From positions 22,922,501 to 22,986,500 of the forward strand of contig NC_036447.1 of NCBI RefSeq assembly GCF_002775205.1: a DNA stretch of 64,000 bases. Reading direction: 5' to 3'. Origin of the DNA: Xiphophorus maculatus (taxonomy: Eukaryota; Chordata; Actinopteri; Cyprinodontiformes; Poeciliidae). Positions 37,865 through 51,300 of the stretch are shown one piece after another. A model generated the notes under the pieces. It was given only the letters and a program-made list of their open reading frames with translations. It ran no database searches and was not told where the DNA came from. The position numbers and the translations under genes are program-made. How positions within the stretch are numbered: the first letter of the stretch is position 1; each line of letters starts with the position of its first letter.

Positions 37865-38873
37865 TGGTTGATATCGACAGGTTCAGTCCTGATTGACTGA
37901 GCAACAATCGATGGGCTGAAAGTGGACTAAGCTTAGAAATTTCAGAGGGCCGTGAAAAAATCTGTAAATATTTGAAAATGTCCAAAAACATAAACGGAAA
38001 CATACAGACAGTATAATTTTTATTTAATACAAATGAATTTCTTCTTTTCTTAAATTGTGAATTATTTGTGCACTGTTATGTTTAAGAAAACAGTGCCATA
38101 TATTTAGTTTATATTTAGTTTTTCACTCTGTACTGGAAAAAGTGTATTTTAATCCAAGGTGACGGTAAACATTTGAGGATAACTTGGATTGTTACCAACA
38201 TCCGGTGTGAATTTCATGACCCCCATCACCATATTAGAAGTATACCGGTACTTTTGCACGTATTCTGTACCTTTTTCCCTACGGTACGCACAAAACAAAC
38301 AACAAAAACTACTATTTGTACAGGCAACATTTACATAAAATACAGTGCAAACTATCTGCTGACGCGTGTGTATTAACTTCTGTTGTCTGCGTTCTGAAAT
38401 AAATATGTCTAAATCCATAAAACTCCGTTTTAGTTGCCTTGACGGCAGTACAGCTTATATTATAACTGTGATATGTTCCGGTTGAACTGACGAGTTACTT
38501 CTGCTTACTAACGCAGCATCGATGTAACTCAAACAACTCCTGAATAAACATTTTTTAAGGCTCACTTTAAAAAAAAAAAAAAAAAAAACTGGATCATTTT
38601 ACAGAATAAATCACATCACATACAATTTGTCCTGTTGTGAACGGCAGTAAAAACATGAAAAACTATCAAACCCTTTGACCTATTTTCTTTTTCTCTCTAC
38701 AGTATATTTTGGTGTCTTGTTCTTCTTTTTTAAATTGAAGTCGGTGTGCATAATTAAATAAGATTTTCTGATTTTTTTTAAATGGTATTTTATATAGACC
38801 TTACAGAGTATTTAAACAGAACTGTCAAAAAGACAAATAAACATTTTCTGAAACATTGGGTTTGCTGTAGTAG

Positions 38874-38888
38874 TCAGCAGGGGGCGCC
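38874..38888 (+). promoter_or_regulatory. CTCF-like binding motif
   Basis: The plus strand reads TCAGCAGGGGGCGCC, close to the CTCF core. It points away from the motif at 37848, so the two are divergent and lie between two genes. Confidence 0.5.
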
Positions 38889-39398
38889 GTTTAGTCACGA
38901 GAAGTAGTTTAAATACATTAAAAATTCATCCTTTTACAAGGCTTGAAACCACAGTAAACACTCGTGAATGAGTCTTTTATTTTGGCTCTAAAATGGTTTT
39001 TCATTTCCATGGTGAAACTGAATACAGAATTGAGCAGGTGAGATGGAGGGTTCAGTTTTAACAATTCACAGTCTGATCACCCTTAACTCAAGTCTCAAAA
39101 AGGTAAAACGGCAAAAGTCCAAATCCTGGAACCAGCTGATGGTTTAACTCAATGTTTTCTTTTTTTTTTCGGTTTTGTAGCATTTCTGTTTAGTTTTTAA
39201 ATAAGAGATCGCTCTTGCTGCTCGTCTACAGGTCAACAACGGCAGGTTGAAAGAATAATAATTTAAAAATCACTGAAATGTAGGCCACAGAAGGACATGT
39301 TTGTTTTTCTAGGTGATTTGAACCTTGACAGTCTTTGTCCTAACAGTCTGAAGGAGTGATTTTCTGCACATGAGGCGGGGTAAAAATGATGAAGCTCT

Positions 39399-42300
39399 TC
39401 ATATTTGGGATTCTCCTGTGATCGGTCCACTCCGGGAACCCTACAGGAAAACAAGTTATATCATGAGGAAAGATTGAACAATGCTCACCAGATTTTAAAA
39501 TCAACCATTACAACCCAATGGACAGCAGTGCAGGACATAATGTACTGCAAGGCAGAGAGATGGAAGATCACAGTCTTTGATTATAATGAAATATGACACT
39601 AATTCCATTTCAAACCTCACCAGATAGGTCCTTATATCCAAATAATAATATTAAGGGTTACCGAAATCGTAATTGTCGACGCTTGGTAACACGACGCACA
39701 GTGTTACTCACTAACTGATGTTACATTTTTTCTAAAACAATCAAGACAAGAGTCTTTACCAAATGCAAGTTTCAAAGGCAAAACTTTGGAAGAAGGAAAG
39801 AAAGAACATTTCAACATGTTACCGAGACTGTGATAATCAGTATGTTATATCAATAAGATGAAAAATTCTCCTAAAGCCCAATTGTTTCTTTGAAAAATGT
39901 AAAATGATGCAATGCTAAAACCAAATATCAACGATAGTTAGGTTATATTATCTTTCTTTTTTATTGGGCAAATTTACTTTCTTTTTTGCTGAGGTTTGAT
40001 GTCTGGGCTTAGACAAAACATTTGGAACAGTAAATATTTTTGATTACTAATTGGATCTTTAATAGCTGTCTGGTTTTTGTTGTCGATCATAAATTATACC
40101 TATGCAGAAACGTAGCTTTTGTTTTAAAATACCTTAAACGGAAGCAGATAAATAGCTTATTAAATACATGTGAGGCAGGAAACGGCACGTACTTGAGACT
40201 GACTGCTGGACGGATTGGTGCTGCTGAAGTCTGAGTACCTCTTCTTTTGCGGCGTGCAGACGCAGGAAAGGAACTGGACGTACTCATCTCTCACCTGCAG
40301 GGGGCAGCAGAGCCGCGGGGAAATATTCAAATCGCTGTGCGTTGTTCAATCCCACATTTACAGCATTTTTGAAAAGCTTTCTAAAACATTTCTTCTCTTT
40401 TTAAAATCGCCGGTCTGGTTGGTGTTTTCTTTTTTGTTTTTATGTTAAACTTATCCTCTTCCTCCCGACACTATTCACTCCCACAAACATCTTCCAGATC
40501 CTTTCTACCTGTTTAGACAGCACGCAGTGCATGATGAAGACCAGGGCACCCTGCAGGCTGTTGAGGACGGTGAAGATGTATGCGACCGCCGTCATCCCCT
40601 CGCTGAACAAGAAGGCTCCAAACACCCACATCAGTCCCAGTATGCACATCTGAGCGATGGCGGTGACTGTGAAAGCTCTGCGGGACGAAACGACAAATCA
40701 GACAGATGGGACTTGGAAGAGAACGCAGACGGAGATTTCTCATTTGTTACTCAGATGTTGCCAGCGTCTGCGAAAAATCCCTGAAGACGAAAATGCCACT
40801 ACCAAGACTTTTAGCATGTCTTTGGGGAAAACTTTGCATAAGTATCCAAACCTCTACAGTTCTCGCATGCATAGTGTTGTGAAGTGGAAAAAAACAAGAG
40901 ACTTTTTTTTATTTTATTTGTAGAAACCACCTTTAGCTGCATTTACAAGTGTTTTAGGTATAATTAGGCTCAATCGGACCGCATGGACAGTGTCCTTGAA
41001 CAGAGTTGTCTTTTTAAGTCTTGACCTCACTCTCTGTTAGATTTACGTTATGGGTCATTGTCATGCTGGAAGATGAACCTTTGTCTCAGTGTAAAATCTG
41101 CTGCCTAAACCAAACAGGAACCGACAACTGAATTTAAAAAAAAAGAAAGTTATGAGATAAACCTGGATTTAAGGATCTGGTGAATATATTTGTTGCTTAA
41201 TAGCTTCAGTTTGTAATTTACTGTGATTTGAAAAGTCGATGCCCCTTGAACCTGTTTGTACTTTTTTTTTTTTTTGCTTTACAACCTTAAACTCAAAAGG
41301 AAGATGAAATAAAAAAAAACACATGTATGTTAAATGTCAGAATTTCTATTAAAGTCCAGGATGTGACATCTGATTCTTTTGATTTCAGAACATTTGGTCA
41401 TTTTAAAACGGTCAGACGAGAGAGTAGCTCTTCCGGCTTTCTTTCAGCAGTGGATTTAATTTTTCTAGTCTTCCAGATTTTTGGAGACCCTAACTAATAG
41501 CCGTCCCGTCATCAGATTCTCCTGTGCAAGTTGTGACTCTCTGGACCCGCAACTGTGGCTCTTAAAATACCAAAAAGAAAATGTTTTTGATAAAGAAATT
41601 GTTTTAGGATTTTTTTTCCTGGAAATTCTTATGCAAAATCAGAATGTAATACCTACAACAGGTTTTTAAAAGTATCTACTGTAGCTTTAAACTATGCTGC
41701 CTATTACCATGTTCACGTAAAAGGCTCATCTCATTCAGCATATTTTCTTTATTTTGCAAAAGGTAATTCACTTTGTTCTAAAAACAGAAATAAATTTTAG
41801 TGTCATTTTGTCAACTTTCATAGTTACGTTTATAAAATCGCTTTTTGTGGCTCTACGTCAGTTTTATTTTGTAGCAGCGGGGGCAAAAGTGGCTCTTTGA
41901 ATGGAAGAGGTTGCAGACCCCTGGTCTAGATGGACAGCCATGTCAGTGTGTATGTGAGTCATATTCTTAAAATTGTTTTCTTTTTTATGATGGCCGGCAC
42001 AGTGCTCAGTTAGATTACACATAGATTGAGTCTATTTGCTAATTAGTTGATTTTAGAAGGAAATTACTTCCATTGTTTTTCTTATTTTAGGGTTAAGATG
42101 TAAAAGGGAGACGCAACACAATTTTAAAAACTTCCTATTTCCTTCATTATTATGGTGTACTTTAAGTTGGGTTGTGAAATGTAAAAGAAAAAAAAAACAA
42201 CCTAAAAGCAGAAGTCATAATTAAATAAGATTAAGGAAGTGCCGTAATTTCCCCAGGGACAAATTATATCATAGCTATTTTTACAGGCCGTTCTGTAATT

Positions 42301-45300
42301 TCAGCTTCTTCAAATTGAAAAGGTGCTTCTCGCTACATTCACCAACTCAACCATCTGTTCATTTAGCCACTGACCCCTTTTCGATCCCAATCTCACGCTT
42401 TATGGCCGCTTCGTCAAGCAGCTGCTTTTTGTGCAAGAGGATGATTTTTTTTATTAATTTCTCAGACTAACTCCTGATCTATGAGCTTCTGCATCCAAGC
42501 AAGGACATTTTCAGACGCCAATGAATTTTACAGTTGAACACTTTTTCTGAGAATGTGAGAAGGAGTAAAAAAAAAAAAAAAACAAAGCTTATCAATGTAG
42601 GGAAATGGGACAGAAGTAGGAAAGCTTCTTCCTTTTTTCTGACTCAAATCATTTTCCATTCATTGCAAAGGTGCTCATGTATGAATGTCTGCAGAGACTA
42701 ACTTTATTTTGTGCAGCTTGGAGAGGTCTGGGTTGAGGGTGGCGAACTTCTGGGCGAGCTTCCACACAGTGACGATGAAGAAAAAGACATTCAGGGCGAT
42801 GATGAAGCACACGGGACCAAAGAAACTCCAGATCAGGCCGTGCTCCAAGGACAGCCAGCAGCTTTGGTAGCGAGATGAAAGAAGAAGAAGGGAAAAAAAA
42901 GCTCACGACACAGAAGCTGATAACAGAAGTGTTTGAATTCCTCTGACGCAAATAGTGTGACGCAAGACATGAATTTCCTGGTTTCACTTTAAACCAGGGG
43001 TCTCAAACTCCAGTCCTCGAGGGCCGCTGTCCTGCAACTTTTAGATGTGCCTCTGCTGCACCACCTGAGTAGAATAATTAGGTCATTAAGGCTCTGGAGA
43101 ACTGATCTACACAAGGAGGAGGTAATTAAGCCATTTCATTCCAGTGTTTTGTACCTGTGGCACATCTAAAAACTGTGGGACAGCGGCCCTCGAGGACTGG
43201 AGTTTGAGACCCCTGCTTTAAAGCAATGACTTCTTTTATGTGCAACTTTTTTTTTTTAAAGCGTCGATGTTTACTTACTGGTCTTTAGTGCCGTAGCCCC
43301 CTGGTCTGATGATGACGGATATGATAACAATCCCCAGAGGGATTCCGTAACCGGTGAGGTACAAGTAAAGGGGCCGGATGGTGGCGTTAAACACCAGGAC
43401 CACCATTCTGTAGAGCTGCACCCCTTCTAACAGCATCCAGCTCATTACACCCAAGAAGAAGAAATGGAGCATTGCAGCAACAAACTTGCAGCCGCCCTTG
43501 AAGACAAAATAACACGAAAAAGAAAGAATAAGTCTCAAGCTAAATGTTTTGCTGTTCGTGTCTCTGTAAAGGGAAACGAAGCGGGGAAGTATTATGTACT
43601 TTAGTGCCATTTTATAGCACAATCACGTCATTATGTTACCTTCAGTTGCCATACAAATGCTATCTATATCAAACATGACTTAAAAGAAATTTGACTTTGC
43701 AATTTGATGCCTTGAAATTGGGTCTCTGTCTCTTTAAGAAGCTCCTGCTCTTTCCAACCCTCTGCCTTCAGCACATCATTCTCAATGTGCCGTTTACGTC
43801 CGTTCCTGCACCCAGACTGGTTGCCATGGGAGATTCACATATTTCTCAAACACTCAGCAACTCTCCAAGTATGTTTTTGATGAGGGGATAACACTGCAGC
43901 ATGATATAAAATGCCAAAAAATTGATTTAACATAACAGCCCCCTTAAAGTAATATTGTTTTGAAGTAACACTACTAATCCTTACCTCTGGTCTAGTTCGA
44001 GAAATCCCAACCAAGAAGACGAGGTCCGCCATAAAGAGGCAGATGCAGAGGTGCAGGTGGATGGTGGTGCGCGTCCCCTGAATGGACCGGCAGAACTTGA
44101 ACGTCAGGATGCTCAGCACCAGGCAAACGAGGGAGATAGTCAGGCCGATCTGGGTCAACAGTTGGAGGTGAAAGCTGGGCTGCAAGAGAAGTCAGCTTAC
44201 AATGAAGCTCCCCTCAGAAATGATGAACACCATGACTCGTATTGAATGAATCTGGTTGTTTACGTCGGACTCTCAATGGATCCTCTCTTGTAAAAATGCT
44301 TGAGACCCCATAAAGTTGAAACCATAAACACTTTGAGTGGTGAATATGTCTGGAAAGGCATTATTTATCATCAGTCCATTTGCCAGCATACCACTTTGGT
44401 TCAGATTTGTGTTTCAGTGTAGATCTCTGAGTTTTTTAAAAATCATTTTATGTCCTGTTGGTTCCCTTTGTGTTCATTTCTAATTGGTCGCTTCCCTGAG
44501 TTCCTCTAGATTCTGCTGGTTAGTTTGAGTCTGATGTGGTTCTAAAGTCAATCGTAACCTTTCCAGTCATTAAAAAACTCTCTTTGAGCCCATTCCTGAC
44601 ACCGGTAGCTCTATTTCTTCAATTAAAAACTTAATCTCAACACGTAACTGTGAGCCTCTCGTCTTCACGTGGCTCAAATTCCTCCGTCAAACATGACAAA
44701 ACCTTCCCACCAATTTGCTTGCCAATAAAGATTACTATATTACACCAAGTTCAAACATATTTATATTTTACCTACTGCCATGGATATATTTTCTTCACCC
44801 AAAAACATTCTGCATGGTTCCCACATTTGAAAAAAAAAAGATGCGCTTTGTCCAGGTAAGTATTATCTGTGACTTACCTTCATGGGATAAAGGGCCATCA
44901 GCACAGCAAAGCTGCTCAGATGTTCACACGAACACACAGTGTGTGTGTCGTTGGACAGCTCCTGGGAGCAGCCAGCTGGGGACCAGACTCCTCTCTCATC
45001 CCAGTACGCGCAGATGTAGCTCACCTCAGGGGTCTGTTTTATGTCCTAATGTGCAAACCAAAATCAGCAGTTAAATACAGAGGGTGTGGTATATTTATAC
45101 CTTCATTGGATTTCAGAGAAAGCTCTGAAAGTTGCCTGGTAATGACTTCATGTGGTGTTGTCTTGCAGACTCTCATGATATTAGAAGCTGGATTTAGAGC
45201 TACCAGGAATGAGGATCTCTTAGGGTGTTTTCACACCTTATCGTCTGGTACGCATGGTTCAATTGGGGACCAAAGTTGCGAAATTTGTTACATTTTCAGA

Positions 45301-48300
45301 TGGTGCGGTTCACTTTCACACTGTCAAACGATCCAAACCCTTTGAAAGACCTGTTCCCCCCCTCGCCTGTGGTGGCGCTGCAACAAGAACAACTGATGTA
45401 AACAACACGAAAACCTCTGAAAAAGTGGAACTTCCTCCTTCACAACATGTAAACAAAAATGAACTGGCATGAGATTTTAGTGGTTGAAGGATTTCTCTTT
45501 CGTCTTTTGACAATGTGACATTTCTCCCTCTAGCATGTTTGTTTTGGTTGTATTTACCCAGAATGCCCTGTGCTATTGTCCACTTCCTGCTTTTGTAGCG
45601 GTCTCCGGAATGCTTGCATCCACATATGACAGCGGACCGCACCAGAGTACACTTCAATTGGACCAAGAATTGAAGTGAAGTGAATTGAAGGGTTTTTAGG
45701 CGAACCAGAGTTCGCTTTTTTGGTTCGCATCGGAGTTTGGTTACGCATTCACACTTCCCCAAAATGAACCAAACTTTCTAGACAAACGAATCGGAGTTCT
45801 ATTAAGGTGGACCAAAGAAAAAACAAATGTGACGTCAAACAGGTTGGACCTACCTTTAGATGTCTGAAGGTAATGTTGACAGGTCTGTGCAGGTTCTGAG
45901 TCGATGGGTTGGAAACCACGACAGAGACGACTTTGGAGAAGACCTGGAAGGAAATGGCGTCTTTTTCTTTTTCTTCCAGGTTCTCAAAAGATCTGTTTAC
46001 AGACTCCTCCAGGTTCTTGTAGCTCAGCAATGCGGCCAGAGCAAAACCTGTTTGGGACACTCAGGGTTAGTTCATGTTTTTGAAGGTGAGCGTGACCTGT
46101 TTATCAGAGTCAAGCGTTCACCAGGATATGGGCCTTCGCCAGCTGCTGTTGTCCAGTCAGTGTTGAGATCAGCGTGTTCACTGGTCAGATGGATTTGTCC
46201 GGTTGGGCGGCTAGCTCCTCTTCGAACTGTAATTTTTGCTTCTGTTTTGACAAATATGGCACAATGTTATTGTCACTATTGTAATTACTATAAACCATGA
46301 GCTCATGGGTTGAAACATACCCGTTTCTTTGGTCTCCATTTTGGTGTCGTTGGCTTTGAGCTGAGGACCAATCAGTAAAATCGACTTCTCCACAGCAGTG
46401 AGCAGCCCACTCACGCCTTTACTGTTTTCCACGTGTGCAGGGGACAGGATGGTGTCCGTCGCTGTCAGAAGTTTCTAACAGAGATGGAGGGCAGAGACAT
46501 TATTTTAAAACCTGTTCTATTTCCTTTTTAGGTGTTGCGTCACATAAAAATTAGTAGGTGGAGGTTAGATTTTATTTATTTATTATTGGAGAATACATAA
46601 AGAAAGAGTTCTGATTTTCAAGACTGATGCAATAAAATACATTAGAGCACATAACAGCAGTGGTGGAATAAAAAAAAAATCAACACACATACAGAACTGT
46701 GTCGTCAGCATAAGGACGGAATTGACCTTTGAGAAAGAAGAACTCATTTTATAGTATAGTATATAAACAGGAGCATTGCAAGCCAGCTGGGTCATCTAAG
46801 CACACATATTGGTAAAACTTTATTCAACGGGGTGTGCATAAGACTGACATGACGCTGTCATAAACATGAAGGACTCTATGAAAGTCTCTGACTGTTGTCA
46901 TGAAGTGTCATTCGGTAAATAATGACACTTTCAATGCAAAGTTGCCATCAAATACAGACAAAGCTACAGGTGCATATAATTTTCCAAAGGACAGGATCCT
47001 GTGGAAATGCGAAGAAGTGTTTTATAGACATCTAAAATTGTGCTTTGTTAACATATTGCAATTTATTTGTAGTTTTTGAACTCTAGACATCTGTTCTTTT
47101 TCATCAAAAACCTTAAATGACAACTTTAATAAGAGTGGAGAATGGCTGGGGATGACAGAGTTTCTTGAAGCTGATTTTTTTTTTTTCAAAGCATAAATAC
47201 ATGTAACTAGTCCAAACACAGAACCCTGTGGGTCACCTTTGGAGATGGTTAGAATGGAAAAATGACCATCCCCAATCATGACATGCCTTACTCTCTCAAG
47301 GGGGTCAATTTTTACCATAAACAACTGTTTTTGTTGTTGCTGTTTTAAAATTAAAACCTTAATATGAGAATGTTAAACGTTTCTCTTAAAACGAAGCATT
47401 ATTGCACAAATGCACATGCACTTGCCTGCACGTCTGCAAAAACATATAAAATTACATTTACAAACAGCCACCCTCCACAGAGTGATAAATTATGTAAAAC
47501 CCAAGCTGACTTGTTTCTCAAACTCATGCAGTTAATCTGCTTTCATTGAACGTTTGGTTTCCATTTGCGAGTCTTCTGAGGCTCATTTCAACTTGACGAT
47601 TATTTCCCTCACCGCACTGGTGTTTAGGAATTTTCTGTTTAATGAGCTTCTACTTGCACCAAGAGAAACAAATAGTAAATCAGAAACCCAGCAGCAGCGT
47701 GGCGTCAGCAGATCATTTGCATGCAGGTTCAGAACGTATGGGAGTTTGAGTTTTATGTTTTCCTAACCTCGAGCAGCGCATCGCCATCAGCCTTTCCACC
47801 AGCAGAATAGCTTGGGTCGGACAGAGCCAAGCAGCTGTTCCTCATCATGGACAACATGTCCGCCAGCCCTTCAAAGGACTGGGAGAAACAGACAAGAGGA
47901 ATAAAGAGATCAATCGACTCCTTGTTGACTGCAATTTATTTCGGTCAGTTCGTTAACGGAGAAAATTAGCGCGTGTTTTTGCACAAAATTAGAGATTTAA
48001 TTGTCGGTGTGCTCATTTTTTTCACCTCATTCTCAACATTATGAGGGCTACGGTATAACCACGCTGATAATGTATAATATATCTGCTGTGGAGAAGACGT
48101 ACCTTCCCCGGATCGCTGTCGGCATGAAAGCTGTCACACTCGAGCTCTGCGAGAAAAGAAAAAGTGAAACATTTACAGCGTTTCTAAAATCAGAATCCTG
48201 TCCTGACAACAGACGAGTAAAACTGTGTGAGTAGAAATGAGACGATCTGAGGTAAGATTATCTACTACAGGAAGTGGATGAAGGATTTCAAGAAGCATTT

Positions 48301-51300
48301 ACAATAAATCTGCGGCCGAGTGATAACAGGAAGAAACCCAACATGGACACGGCTTCCTTTTTTAGCGGTCAAGAACTGGTTCTGGCTGTATGTAAGCAAA
48401 CAGATCTGAAGATGAGAATCTAGGGACTTCTTCAGAAATACATGTACAGATCGCGTCACAGATGTAACACACAAACAAAATAATTACAACAGTAGAATAA
48501 TATTGAATAAATGTAAGAACAACGTCATAGTATTTTGAGAACAGTCATACAATTACGACAATAAAGTCGTAATATTATGACTTTATTCTTGTGTAATTTC
48601 TCAGTGCCACCCTGATACTCTTTGGTACATAGATATGCTTTATAAAGAAGCAATAAAACGCTGACTTGAACATTTTCTACGATTGGTAGAGCAGCGTTTA
48701 CACTTACTTGAGCATCTGTTTTTTTCCTGGCCGTAGTTGGTGTGTCCTACCTCACATATGCATCGATAACTCCCATTAAGGTTTTCACAGACGCCTTTCT
48801 CTCCACAAACGTCTTTGTGTTCCTTGCATTCGTCTAAATCTGTGGAAGAGATTGAAAGAGAGCCGTTCAGTAATGATTTGCAGTTTAGGGCAATTCTGAA
48901 CCCACAGTATATTGAGCCAGTGGTTATCTTGCTGGCAGCACATTTTTTTAAAAAATTGTTAAATAGAGCACTTAGTGAAAGACTTTGTAATTAAGATGTT
49001 TATCCACAGAGTGTTACTGGAAAATTGTGAAGAAGGACTTTTTTTTTATTTCTTTCTGTTTAATCTGGAAAATTATTCATTTATTGCGTGTAATTTCTTT
49101 ACTTCTTACTCAGCAACAACAGCGTTCCCCAAGAGTTATCACAACAGTTTAACTTTAAAATGTTGGCTTTTCCTCAGCCTGGGAGCATTTTGTTGACAAC
49201 CAAGACTAGTTGCCATTATTTACAACAAAAAAAAAATCCTTTTGTTGAGGAATGTGTTTTTCTTTTTGCTTTTTTTTTTAATTCCTCCTTCCTTCCTACA
49301 TCTAGTATCAATTAAATCCACCGGCGCCCTCCAGGGTTTTTGTTATTGCAACCTTACTTGGTCTGCTCTCGTGTGCTAATAGTTTTTAGAGGTATTTTGT
49401 TCTGTGTACCAAAGACGACTGAGCCTCTTAATTTTCATAAATCTTCTCAGCGAATGTTATTGTTACTTACTCCTCGTTTCGGCGTTCATCAAGTGGGGTT
49501 TCTGTTGAATAAACCGAGTGACGTGATGTCTGAGCGCCTCTTAAGCGTAAAGTGTTTGTGTATGTAGGGACTGGAAGCTCTGCTATCATTTCATAATGAG
49601 TTGATAACAGAAGGGAGGGGAGGAGGGAACGAGCGGACCTGCAGTTGCGGATGACTGCTCTGTGTTCTGGTTGGTGGAAGGAAAAAGTCAATAGAAGAGA
49701 AGAAAAGTCTGGAAAGGCAAAACTTATTTTTCTTTTTCGGTTTTTCCGCACTTCACTAGAACTGAAAAGCTCTTGCATCATATATATATTTTTTTTCCAG
49801 ATTGTGTAAGAACACCTATCAACCAGAACTGAAAGAAGAGAGAAAATAACACTCACCTCTGCAGTGTGCAGTCTTGTTGCTGGCGTCTGCGCTAACGTAG
49901 CCGGCGTTACAGACGCATTTATAGTGCCCAATAACATTATTGCATGTGCCATGAGGACCACAGGTTGTATTATTGTCCAGGCATTCATTAATATCTGACG
50001 GAAGAGAAAATGCAAACACAGTTAAGAGCAATTTCTCAGATCCAGTTTCAGCACAGTCGGTACCATACTTACCAGAGCACTGTCCCTTATCAACAGTAAA
50101 GTTGGGATTCCCTTTTACATTGTGGAAACCAGCAGAGCATTCACAGTAGTAGCTTCCATTGGTATTAATGCACTTTGTGTGGTTCCCACAGAAGTCAGGG
50201 TCATTACACTCATTCATATCTGCAATTTTGAGACATGTTGTTTGAGACGTATAGAAGCAGGGAGCATGTCAACACAAACATTTCTGCTTCCAGATATCAG
50301 CACTCTAAATGAGGCTGCTGTTCCAGGATGACTTAAGGATTGAAAAAAACAAACTTTTTACTCCGCAAAGCAACACTTTGCCACCGTACCTCCATTTCTG
50401 AATGACTCTTCTTGCCTTAATCATTGAGTCACAGAAAACAGAAGAACACAGACAAAGTGGTCTGTGAGAACTGTACCTTCGCATATGCCGTCATTGCTTT
50501 GGAAGCCATTGGGGCACCCAAACACGGGTCTCTGCAGTGCACACACAAACCCTGTGGAGACAAAGAGACAGAATATTACTTTATATGTGAGATTTTTTAT
50601 TATTACCTCACACCTTTTGAGGGTACGCGTGAAAACAGAAAGCTTGAGCCGTTTATAAAGCATTTAATGCTGGGAAGCAATAAAGCCATTAAAATGTATT
50701 GCTGATTTAATCACTGAAACGTTTTTGCTGTCCTGGAACTTTTCTTACAGTAGAAATGTCCCTAAATTTCTCTACAGCTGAATGCAGAACTGCCACCGGA
50801 CTTTTATTTTTTTTATTTTATGCGCTGACCGTTACAGTAAGGGACATATTTTAGAAAGCAAAAGTGTTGCATAGAAAATTAGATTAAAACTTCAGCTTCC
50901 TGTAGGCTGAAATAACAAACTTTTTCTTATATCCTGTTCTCTTTCACTCAGAAAGTTCAGCTCTAAAAGGCACGATGGCCAGTAGAGACCCTCCCTGCAG
51001 CAGATAACTCTGTTGGCGTCACCAGTTTGATGAAGCAAACATCTTGTTTCCCTTCTAACTGCCAGCACACTTTTTCAATGCTGAAACTAGTCCAATTAAA
51101 AAGAAAAAACACACAAAATGTCACAGCAGTTTATGTGAAGGCTTGTAAGCCTGTAAACTCTTGCAAACTAGTAAAAGCTTATTTATCAGGAAGTCCATTG
51201 CTGTTTGTGGCTTGATTATCTTATCCTTTTAAACACTTTATAAAGGAGAAGAATTCAAGATAGAAATATAAGTTGCTAAAGAAACTTTAACTCTGTTCCA

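Larger units (their letters stand above)
35636..39398. other. Intergenic region between slc27a1 and the adhesion GPCR gene
   Basis: AT-rich DNA with a 29-base poly(T) at 36749-36777, an (AAT)n run at 37377-37403 and two CTCF-like motifs. Open frames such as the 69-codon one at 36497 have no motif or splice context. The part nearest 39399 is the GPCR 3' UTR, with AATAAA on the minus strand at about 38976-38981. Confidence 0.55.

Noticed and set aside
45316..45762. 148-codon minus-strand frame in adgre5 intron 9
   Set aside because: It lies within a degraded inverted-repeat element and shows no domain.
47022..47324. Minus-strand frame with GDPQGSVFG, like a reverse transcriptase SGVPQGSVLGP motif
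   Set aside because: Only this short word fits; nothing around it looks like reverse transcriptase, so I do not call a LINE here.
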